From assembly GCA_947069175.1 (NCBI GenBank), contig CAMTDV010000017.1, positions 36,341,126 to 36,405,125 of the forward strand: 64,000 nucleotides of DNA. Direction: 5' to 3'. Below the pieces are notes generated by a model that did no database searches, was not told the DNA's origin, and saw nothing but the letters and a program-made list of their open reading frames with translations. Of the stretch, positions 23,045 through 33,377 are shown piece by piece. Position 1 is the stretch's first letter, and each line of letters starts with the position of its first letter. The DNA comes from Scalesia atractyloides. Its lineage: Eukaryota; Streptophyta; Magnoliopsida; Asterales; Asteraceae. Made by a program: the position numbers and the translations under genes.

Positions 23045-23880
23045 TGTTGTTTTCTGTCAACTTTAGGAACCAAATAAACCTTATAAACAAACATAAATCA
23101 ACCGGTTACGCCAACTGTAACTGAAATCAGTCACCAAACGTCCAAAGACGGTTGATTACTCGCGGTTCACTGAGTTTAACCGATACACCGACAATTCCAA
23201 TCAATTTTGCTTTGAATGAAACTTGAATTCGGGAGTGAATCGGTTTAATAACCGAAAACTTTCAATTCTTGGATTACTTCAATATTTGTCCTCTCTCGCG
23301 ACTCAAAAACACTCTGCAAACCTCCAATTACATTTCCGCACAACTTTCAGTTCGCCGGAGAAGTTTTTTTTGACTCGCCGGACTTTCGCCGGAAAACCGT
23401 ATTCTCTATCAAAACAGTAAGTCTTTCAATTCCTTCGTGGTCCATCAATTGTTAAGCCATTGCTGACTCAAACCTTTCAATTGAAATCAAATTCAGACGT
23501 CGTTATCGGATAATTCCTGCTCGCCGGAAAATCTCTGAAAGTTCTTATCTTCCGCTGTAAAACGGTATGGACATTCAAACACTCTGTTAACGCTTGTTTA
23601 GCACTTCAATTCCACAATTAGCTAATCAAAACTGTTAATTTATTCATTCAGTAGAAATCCGTAAACACAGAGCCGACGACTTGCCGGAATTCTGAAATAA
23701 ATCGTTCACCGGTATGTTTATTTCTAAATATCGTCTCTGCCATTTCATATTAGTCTGTTCAATGTTTGTCAATCGAATTAAACAAGATACAATAGTGTAA
23801 TCGCAGACTGTAATTTTGTAACGAAGAAGACGATGATAGTTTGATTATAAGTTTAATAAAATCTGGATATTATCTCGGGT

Positions 23881-24291
23881 TAGACACACAGTCCAGCGGT
23901 GGACTGTGTGCATATACATATCACACGCCGCGAGTTCGATTCCTTGACACACGTATGCTCTGTAATAAAAATGTTTTGTTTTTCTAACTGAACCGGATTA
24001 ACTTACGTTAGATGTTAAGTATAATAAAAATCTGTATATTAAACAAGTTAGACACACAGTCCAGCGGTGGACTGTGTGTAGCGTTAAAGCACAGGTCCCG
24101 GTTTCGAGACCTGTTGGTGACACCGGTTCGACGATTTAAAATATTTTTGAAAATAAAAGAATTTTGAATAAACTGAGTTAGTATATAAGTATATTTAAAA
24201 ACAAAATTATTTCGGGTTAGACACGTAGCTCAGTTGGTAGAGCTGCGTGCACGCGAACGGGAGGTCTCGGGTTCGAGCCTCACCCGGCGCA
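23881..24291 (+). repeat. Three-unit tRNA-like array, B 5' LTR
   Basis: Units open TAGACAC at 23881, 24049 and 24218 (168 and 169 bp apart). Each is preceded by an AT-rich TATA-like stretch and a G/C-rich GTTAG. Units 1 and 2 carry CACACAGTCCA/TGGACTGTGTG stems with a GCGG loop; unit 3 carries TAGCTCAGTTGGTAGAGC and GGTTCGAGCC, as in tRNA-Lys. Confidence 0.75.
24183..24192 (+). promoter_or_regulatory. TATA-like site upstream of the Lys-like module
   Basis: TATATAAGTA about 35 bp upstream of TAGACACGTAGCTC. The C/D LTRs have TATAAATATAA at the same place. It is the best Pol II promoter candidate in this LTR. Confidence 0.45.
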
Positions 24292-25400
24292 TACAATTAC
24301 ACAATAAAACCGGTCAACAAGTCAAACGGTCAACGGTCAACGGTCGCAAAAAGTAAACATATTTTATATTTTTATTTATTTAATTTAATTTAAAAATCAA
24401 TTAAAAATACTTAAAAATAATGTTTTTTAAAGATAGGAAATAACCTTAAACTCTCAAAAATATATCTAAAAATCTTATTAAAATTATCAATAAAAATCCA
24501 CACATTTACTATATTTCCCGTTATTATTTAGGTTAGTTAATACTCGTTGTTCAACCTTTCCAACTCGTGCGCATCTCATCATCTCCAACCAAACGCACCC
24601 AATGTGAGTGAATCTTTATAAATTCCCTGTTTTAATCACGTTTTTGGGGTGTATCATGTGTCTTGCCATTTATTATATTTAAATCATTGTGCATACATCA
24701 TATCATGAACAAATGTGTACTCAGCTTGTTTCAACTGTTTGTATAGTTATTGTTAGATTTAATTTATTATTTTCAGTACATGCAATTTCATAGGCCGCCG
24801 CTCCCCATTACATTATGAGCGTGAACCTGGCGTGCCAACATACGATCGGCTCCGTTTGATTGAGCCTTGATCGCACAGACATTTATCATTTTCAGTACAT
24901 GCAATACGATCGGCTCCGTTTGATTGAGCCTTGATCGCACAGTTTCATTCATGTTATATATTTATGCAAGTTAGTATATGTCATTGTATGTTATAGATTG
25001 TGGTTGACATTGTTACTGATTGATTAATTACATTTGCTCACTTATGATTATGCACAATTTTTTCCTTGATAAAATAACAAGAAAATCAATAATAAATGTT
25101 TATCTAACAAGGTTCACTCGCCAACTTATGTTGACCCAAAACCCCCCATTTTTACACATGATACAGGTGAACCAGCTGCAGCAAGAAACACATAGGATTG
25201 GCCTAGAAGAATAAACTGGTTTAGAGCTTGGATTGTTTAGTTGGCTATTTCTCTTTGTATTTGTATGGACATGTTTGGATTATTGAGAATGTAATTTTGA
25301 CTTTAATAAATATGAAACATATTAGTAAATATCATGAGCTTTGGTGATAACCCAATCATGCCCCGACTCTTATTCTGCTGCGGGTCGGGGTGTGATAGAT

Positions 25401-25413
25401 TGGTATCAGAGCC
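25401..25413 (+). other. Primer-binding site of element B
   Basis: TGGTATCAGAGCC, three bases past the LTR. Confidence 0.9.
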
Positions 25414-26212
25414 ATGACTATAGTGATATATGATAGGTTATTAGACCCTTAGAGCCTATACTATAGTTGATTAGAAATTTTTAAGATTTTTGTGTGTTAC
25501 ATGCCAAATTTCATGATGTTTATATGTTTTATGTTAAATGTTACATTCAATGTTATGCAAGCATGTTCATAAGTATATATTATCATATAATGCCTATCAT
25601 GAATCATATTCTCATAACATATCATATCCATGAAAGCACACACCACATCATTTTCATGATTGCTTTTACAATGATTTTTGTATTTTCAAATCTCATCAAA
25701 GTGAGTTCTCATGACGGGCATGTAGTAACTGGAAGGGTACCAGTACCGGTAGTCGGAACGTCCTGTCTAGGCTGGCATTCGTATAAATCCAAAATAAAGG
25801 ACCAGTTTGCCTACCTGGGGACTAACGATGAGAGTACGAAGTACCTATTAGGCCAAAGCATGCTATACCAAACGTCGTGTGAGCTAACCCCACTTTGAGT
25901 TGTCATTGTGTCTACACCTGGATACATTCCGACCATACATCTCGTAAACATATTTTGTGGTTTGCATTCGGATGATGCAAGTGTTAAATCGCCAATACTA
26001 ATGTGAATCCTACCAAGCCAATAGTCATGGGGGCCCACATGACTATACATGTGAAGGTATGGGGGACATTTGAGGCCCAACATGAGCAAACCCAAGACAT
26101 CCTATGGATGTAGTTGCATTATTGATATTTATGTTATTTTCATTTTCTTAAAGACACATGACACCTAAAAAGACTCCATAAACTCACAATCTTCTTATGT
26201 ATGTTCCTGTAG
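25414..26212 (+). other. Untranslated leader of element B
   Basis: Noncoding leader before gag, homologous to those of A, C and D. Confidence 0.6.
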
Positions 26213-29200
26213 ATGTCGGCTAGACAACAACGAGGGGGTAAAAGATCAGGAAGGTCTCACGAAAGCTTGGCCACACAAATCGCGAAACAAATGGCCGTGG
26301 TGCTTCCTGACATTGTGGTTCAAGTACAACAAGCTCTCGCCACAAATCCCACTAATCCTCCCCAACAGAATGACCAGAACATCGGCAACCCTCCTACCAG
26401 CAAGTGCTCATATAAACATTTCAAGTCTTGCGATCCACCTAAATTTGAAGGGACCGAAGGTTTCACTGCTCTCCTCCACTGGTTTGAGGAAATGGAAAAC
26501 ACCTTCCTCAACTGCGATTGTCCTGAGGATCGCAAAGTACGATACGCAACCGGGAGACTATTTGGGGTAGCTCTCACCTGGTGGAATACTGAAAAGGGGA
26601 AGAGGGGAATTGATGATGCAATGGCCTTAACGTGGGAGGAGTTAAGGGAAATCATGACTAGGCGTTTCTGTCCTAGGAGTGAAATTAAAAAGTTGGAGGA
26701 CGAATTTCATTCTTTGAAGCAAAAGGAGGGAGATCATACTTCCTACAACAAGAGGTTCTTAGAATTGAACCAAATGGTCCCTAACTTGTTCACCCCAACT
26801 TATCGTTTGATCGAGCATTATATTCGAGGACTTCCCTCGAAAATTCAAGATTCAGTTCTCAGCATTTCACCAGTAACACTTGAAGCTGCTATGGAACTAG
26901 CCACTGAACTGACCGAGAATCGAATTCGCAACGGTAAGTTTAAAGAAGAGAAAAAGAAAGCCCCTGTTGAGGGTCAAACTTCAAACCATTCCACCTCCTC
27001 CTCTAAGTTTGCTAACAAGAGGAAGCGTAACATCAGAAACTTCGCTGTCACTCAAACCAATTTCCCTATTCCTGCTGCACCCATTACCCAAGTCGCCTCT
27101 TCACCTGCACCATACAAAAGACCATACTCTGGCCCGTTACCAAAATGCAACCGTTGCCAATACCACCATTCTCCTGATCATCCTTGCCAACATTGCACCG
27201 GCTGTGGTCGCGCAGGTCATACTGTTCAAACCTGCCGCATGCCTCAGCGAACGAACCGCCACCAGCCTTCAACCCAAACCCACCAGCAAATAATGGGTCA
27301 AGCCCAACAACCCCTACTATTACCACCTACCCAACATTTAGCCCAAACATATTACCAACCCAACTATCCTATGGTACAACCTATGTGGGCTTGCTACAAT
27401 TGTGGAGACCCAAACCATTTTAGAAACACTTGTCCAAGGTTGGTGAACATTATTCATGCTCAGGCCCAAGCCAATCCGGTGAATCAAGCGAACCAAGCTC
27501 CTCCACCTGCAAGAGGAAGAGCTTTCAACATCAACGCTAATCAGGCTAGAGCTGACAGCAATGTGGTTAACGGTACGTTCCTTATCAATGGTAGATATGC
27601 ATCCATGTTATTTGATACTGGCGCGGATAAAAGTTTTGTGTCCTTAGAGTTTGAACCTATCCTAAACCAAACTCGTGATAAGCTCATGGAATCCATAACA
27701 GTAGAAGTTGCAGACGGGAAACCTGTCTCATTAAACTCTATTATACGCAACTGTACACTCACCTTAAACGATCACGACTTTCCAGTTGACCTTATTCCTA
27801 TGAAGTTGGGAAGTTTTAATATCATAATTGGTATGGACTGGCTCAGTCAACATCAAGCAGAAGTTGTATGCCGCGAAAAGTTTATACGCATTCCTCTTCC
27901 AAACGGTCAGACTCTACGAATCTTTGGAGAAACCCCATCGAAAGGGCTCAGATTAATGTCGTGTCTTCAAGCTCAAAAATATCTTCGCAAGAATTATGTC
28001 GCATTTTTAACCCATATCGTCAAAAAGGGAACTAGGGAGAAGAAACTCGAAGACATCCCAGTAGTAAAAGACTTTCCACAAGTTTTTCCTGATGACATTT
28101 CAGGACTTCCTCCAGTAAGAGAAGTTGAATTTCGCATCGATCTCGTACCTGGTGCTACACCAGTTGCAAAGTCTCCTTTTAGGTTAGCCCCCTCTGAAAT
28201 GCAAGAGCTAGCCAGTCAATTGCAAGAGTTGACTGACAAGGGATTCATACGTCCAAGCTCCTCGCCTTGGGGTGCACCTGTCCTTTTTGTAAAGAAGAAA
28301 GATGGATCGTTTCGCATGTGCATCAACTACAGAGAACTCAACAAATTAACAATCAAGAATCGCTATCCATTACCTCGCATTGATGATCTTCTTGACCAAC
28401 TTCAAGGTGCCAACTGCTTTTCAAAAATCGACCTTCGGTCTGGTTATCATTAACTTAGAGTACATGAAGAAGACGTCCCAAAGACCGCATTCTGAACTCG
28501 TTATGGTCATTATGAATTCATGGTCATGCCATTTGGTTTAACCAACGCTCCAGCAGTCCTCATGGACCAAATGAACAAAGTCTGCAAACCTTATCTTGAT
28601 CGATTTGTTATAGTCTTCATCGACGACATTCTCATTTATTCAAAGTCTAAGTCTGATCATGAGCGCCATCTTCGACTCATCCTTACACTCCTAAAAAATG
28701 AAAAGCTTTACGCCAAATTCTCCAAATGCGAATTCTGGTTAAAAGAGGTACAATTCCTTGGGCATGTAGTCAATGACAAGGGAATACATGTCGACCCCTC
28801 AAAGATCAAAGCGGTACAAGAATGGCAAGCGCCACGTACACCAACTGAAGTAAGATCTTTTCTTGGTTTGGCTGGTTATTATCGTCGTTTCATTTCAAAC
28901 TTCTCACGCATTGTTGTACCACTCACGGCTTTAACTCATAAGGGAAAACCTTTCATATGGGACCCAAGCAAGAAGAAGCCTTCCAAACCCTTAAACAAAA
29001 ACTCTGTGATGCACCAATCCTCACTCTTCCTGAAGGTTGTGATGACTTCGTGGTCTATTGCGACGCGTCAGGGCAAGGATTAGGCTGTGTTCTAATGCAA
29101 AGAGGAAAGGTTATAACTTATGCTTCAAGACAACTCAAGACGCATGAGAAGAACTACACCACCCATGACCTAGAACTTGGAGCCGTTGTGTTCGCTCTTA

Positions 29201-30669
29201 AGATATGGAGACATTATCTCTACGGTACTAAGTGTGAAATATACACTGACCATAAGAGTCTTCAACATATCTTCAATCAAAAGGAGTTAAACATGAGGCA
29301 AAGAAGATGGGTCGAACTTCTAAATGACTACGACTATGAAATTCGGTACCACCCTGGCAAAGCAAATGTGGTGGCTGATGCACTCAGTCGAAAAGGTTAT
29401 GCGAACTCCATTCGTCTTCTACGTTCGCAAATCATAACCGATATTAAAGATCAAATTCGAGAAGCCCAACATGTTTCAGTAACGGAAGACGACGTACGAA
29501 AGGAGCTGTCCTGTGGAGCTGAACTTAAGATTGAAACTAAGTCTGACGGTATTCTGTACTATCTAGATCGTATATGGATTCCTGACCACAACAACCTTCG
29601 TGAATTTCTTATGAATGAAGCTCACAAAACGCGAAACTCTATTCACCCAGGAGCCGATAAGATGTATCAAGACCTACGATATTCCTATTGGTGGCCTGGA
29701 ATGAAAAAGGATATTGCTGTTTTTGTTTCTAAGTGCCTTACATGTTCCAAGGTGAAAGCTGAACACCAAAGACCCTCAGGACTTCCGGTCCAACCTGAAA
29801 TAACTGTATGGAAGTGGGAAAATATAACCATGGACTTCATTACCGGGTTACCTCGCACTTCTGGTGGGTATGACACTATATGGGTAATAATTGACCGACT
29901 TACAAAATCAGCACACTTTATTCCTATCCGCGAAGATTTCAAGAACGAAAAGCTAGCTCGTATTTATATCAGCGAAATCGTAAGCCGACATGGTGTACCG
30001 TTAAGCATTATTTCAGATCGTAATGGTCGTTTAACTTCACGAACATGGCAAGCAGTACAAGCCACTTTGGGTACGCGATTAGATCTCACTACCGCCTATC
30101 ATCCTCAAACTGATGGACAATCTGAACGCACCATTCAAACTCTTGAAGATATGCTTCGAGCATGTGTCATAAACTTCAAGGGAAATTGGGACGCTCATCT
30201 ACCATTAGTTGAATTTTCGTACAACAATAGCTATCATTCAAGCATCGGCATGGCACCTTTTGAAGCTTTATATGGTCGTAAGTGCCTATCTCCAGTATGC
30301 TGGCACGAAATTGGAGAAGCTCAAATCACTGGTCCAGAATTGATTCAAGAAACCACAGACAAGATCCATCAAATTCGAAACAATCTTCTAGCGGCTCAAA
30401 GTCGTCAGAAGAGTTATGCAGATAAACGACAGAAGCCTTTGGAGTTTAACATTGGTGATCATGTACTTCTAAAAGTATCACCGTAGAAGGGAGTAGTTCA
30501 TTTTGGTCAAAAAGGCAAGCTAGCACCACGCTACGTAGGACCTTTCAAGATACTTGAAAGAGTAGGACCTGTAGCATACAAGCTTGATCTATAAGAAGAA
30601 CTCAACAGGATTCATCCCACATTCCACGTATCAAACTTGAAGAAGTGCCTCGCTGATGAAAATCTCCAC
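26213..30669 (+). pseudogene. gag-pol: Broken gag-pol of element B, main part
   Basis: The longest gag-pol run in the window. Gag starts at ATG 26213 (MSARQQRGGKRSGRS) and holds a retrotransposon-gag core (about residues 60-210), a Cys/His-rich finger and a CCHC knuckle (CYNCGDPNHFRNTC). The protease motif DTGAD lies at 27613-27627. RT begins near 28126 and reaches FIDDILIYS near 28617. RNase H has YCDASGQG near 29056. Integrase has the HHCC zinc-binding region (29620-29760) and the DDE positions MDFITGLP, IISDRNG and DGQSERT. Breaks: TAA 28451-28453, TGA 28493-28495, a 1-bp loss in a G run near 28962, TAG 30484-30486 and TAA 30592-30594. The frame is cut at 30669 by the nested tandem and resumes at 49714. 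Confidence 0.92.
30665..30669. repeat. Target site duplication of the C/D tandem, left
   Basis: TCCAC, matching 49714-49718. Confidence 0.9.
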
Positions 30670-31146
30670 TGTCACACCCCGACCCGCAGCGGAATAAGAG
30701 TCGGGGCATAATTGGGTTATCACCAAAGCTCATGACATTTACTAATATGTTTAATATTTAATAAAGTCAAAGTTACATTTCCAAATATCCAAACATGTTC
30801 ATTCAATACAAAGAAAATAAACCAAACATAACAATCCCAACTCTAATTCGTTTTATTCTTCTAGTCCAAGTCCTATGTGTTCCTAGCTGCTGCTGGTTCA
30901 CCTGTATCATGTGTAAAAATGGGGGTTTTTGGGTCAACATAAGTTGGCGAGTGAACCTTATTAGATAAACATTTATTAATGAATTTCTTGTTAGTTTATC
31001 AATGAAAAATTATGCATAATCATAGATGAGCAAATGTAAATAATCAAGCAGTGGCAAATATCAGTCACATCCATAACATACAATAACATTTGACAGCATA
31101 CATTAACATACCAACAACATACGATAAATAACATAAATGAACTGTG

Positions 31147-31240
31147 CGATCAAGGCTCAATCAAACGGAGCCGATCGTATTGCACGTACTGAAAATGAAA
31201 ATGTCTGTGCGATCAAGGCTCAATCAAACGGAGCCGATCG
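31147..31240. repeat. Two GATC hairpin units, LTR1
   Basis: Units at 31147-31177 and 31210-31240, each a 31-base potential hairpin (CGATC...GATCG around GGCTC...GAGCC). The same pair occurs in LTR2 and LTR3. Confidence 0.65.
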
Positions 31241-31756
31241 TATGTGGGCACGCCAGGTTCAACCTCATAATGAAATGGGGAACATGCTCAACGCTCATAA
31301 TGTAATGGGGAGCGGCGGCCTATGAAATTGCATGTACAGAAAATAATAAACTTGCATCCAACAATAACTACACAACATAAACAAACTGAATACACTAGTT
31401 CATGATATGATGTATGCACAATGGTTTAAGTATAATATATAAATCAAGACACATGATACACCCCAAAACGTGATTAAACGGGGAATTTGTAAGAATTCAC
31501 TCACCTCGGGTGCGTTGGATTGGAGATGGTAAGATGCGCACGAATTAGATGAGCGGAACAACGAGGAATACTAACCTAAATAATACCGGAAAAATATATT
31601 AAATGAGTGGATTTTATTAAGGATTTTAATGAAATTTTTAGATATATTTTTGTGAGTTTATGGCTATTTTCTATCTTTAAAAATGTTATTTTTAAGTATT
31701 TTTAATTGATTTTTAAATTAAATTAAATAAATAAAAATATAAAAAAGTTGTTTATT

Positions 31757-31800
31757 TTGCGTTGACCGTTGACCGTTGACCTGTTGACTTGTTGACCGGT
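31757..31800 (-). promoter_or_regulatory. W-box-like TTGAC cluster, LTR1
   Basis: Six TTGAC cores in about 44 bp as read on the plus strand; the densest version of the cluster. It is repeated in LTR2 and LTR3. Confidence 0.5.
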
Positions 31801-31819
31801 TCGGTCAAGGACATGGTTT

Positions 31820-32232
31820 GCGCTGGGTGAGGCTCGAACCCGAGACCTCCCGTACGCGTGCACGCAGCTCTACCAACTGAGCTACGTGTCTAACCCGATA
31901 TAATCTGGTTTTTAATTATATTTATACACTTATTCAGTTTAACCGAAATTCTTTTAATGATAAAAACATTTTAATTCAACACTCGGTGCTAGTGACGGGT
32001 TTCGAACGCGCGACGTATGGTTTAATGTTGCACCACACAGTCCACCGCTGGACTGTGTGTCTAACCTGGTTATTATCTCGGTTTTTATTACACTTAACAA
32101 CTAACTGAGTTATCCCGGTTTAGTTTTTTAACAAAAAGGCATTTTATTATATAAGGAGTGCGTATAGCAGGAATCGAACTCGGGACATGCGTATGTATTT
32201 TGCACACAGTCCACCGCTGGACTGTGTGTCTA
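31820..32232 (-). repeat. Three-unit tRNA-like array, LTR1
   Basis: Units open at 32232, 32063 and 31892 (169 and 171 bp apart). The sequences between boxes have diverged strongly from A and B, but the stems, the Lys-like A/B boxes of unit 3 and the TTCGA cores are kept. Confidence 0.72.
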
Positions 32233-33079
32233 ACCCGTTCATTTTACTAGTTTTAAATATACTTATAGTTTAATTAGCTTCATCTTCTTCATTCAAATTA
32301 CAGTCAACTAATATACTAACTCGTTCCTTGTTTTTACTATTTACAAACATTATTAAAACTTAAATGAAAAGGCAGAGACGGTAATTAGAGATGAACATAC
32401 CGATGAACGGTTTATTTCAGATTTCCGGCAATGTGTCGGTCCCTGTTTTTATGCTCTTCAACTGAACGAGATAATTAACTGTCTTGATTAGTCGAATGTG
32501 GAATTGAAGTGATAGACAAACGTTAACGATGTGTTTGAAGGTCCTTACCGTTTCACAGACGGAAATAAAGATTTTCAAGGGAGTTCCGGCGAACTGGAAT
32601 TAGTTGAATACAGCGCCTGAATTCGATTTCAATTGAGAGGTCTGAGTTAGAAATAGTCTAATAATTGTTGAACTACAACGAATATTGAAAGATTTACCGT
32701 TTGAGGATGAATACGTTTTTCCGGCGACTTTTGCAGAAAATTCCGGCGAACTGTTTTAAGCGTTCTGATGGTCTGAAAATGTGACGAAAGTGAAATGGAG
32801 TATTGGTATGATATTTCTGAGTCGCGAGAGTGATCTTGGGTTGAAGTATTCTGGATTTCATTACTTTTCGGTTATGAAGACCGATAATGATGAGACTTGA
32901 TGCTCAATCAATTCTGAATTGATTAAAGACATCGGTTCATCGGTTATGAACGTGAATACGCGAGAAATCAAACGATTTGACGATTGATTTGCCGATTTCC
33001 GTTTCTCAGATGGCGAAACCGGGTTAACCTAGTCTGTATATAAATCTCATTTGTTTCCTAGAGATAACAGAAAACACAA

Positions 33080-33158
33080 AGTGGCGGAGTGGTGATGTGA
33101 GTGTATGCTAAGTCGTTGGAATTGTTCTTGGCTGACCCGGGTTCGAGTCCCGGCAGCA
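33080..33158 (+). repeat. Ser/Leu-type tRNA-like module, LTR1
   Basis: TGGCGGAGTGG and GGTTCGAGTCC with an intact CCGGG/CCCGG T-arm. The middle part differs from A and B. Confidence 0.6.
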
Positions 33159-33377
33159 ACATAATTTATTTATTTATTTTGTTTTAACTTTTATCAAATA
33201 TAATTTTTATATTTTAGTTCATTTATTAATTATGTATCGTTTTAAATCAAAATAATCATAAATATTCAACGTAACTTTTATAACTTGATATTTAATTACA
33301 AAACGGAGCGGGTTTTGAAAACCCGATTTTTACAAATGTTACAGTATCCCCTACTTTTAGGAATTTCATCCCGAAAT

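Larger units (their letters stand above)
22793..25397 (+). repeat. 5' LTR of element B
   Basis: Starts TGTAACATTTG and ends GTGTGATA (CA changed to TA). It carries the LTR-start hairpin (22811-22828), the tRNA-like module (22979-23044), the triple array (23881-24291), a GGTCAAC cluster (24315-24345) and two GATC hairpin units (24843-24873, 24907-24937). Confidence 0.92.
30670..33343 (-). repeat. LTR1 of the tandem (outer 3' LTR)
   Basis: Begins TGTAACATTTG at 33343 in element orientation and ends TGTGACA at 30670. It differs from LTR2 at scattered sites such as 31187 and 32869 and lacks the changes private to LTR3. Confidence 0.92.

Noticed and set aside
24218..24291. Lys-like module considered as a working tRNA-Lys gene
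   Set aside because: A and B boxes match, but the anticodon arm does not fold with a normal loop (GCGTG pairs directly with CACGC) and the T-stem is imperfect. Annotated as tRNA-like only.
25494..25898. 134-codon ORF in the B leader, also in C and D leaders
   Set aside because: AT-rich, hydrophobic and low-complexity, shortened in A and without motif; likely a chance frame in the leader.
26320..26655. 111-codon ORF antisense to gag, repeated in other copies
   Set aside because: It mirrors the conserved gag frame, so its presence in each copy follows from gag conservation; there is no independent sign of coding.
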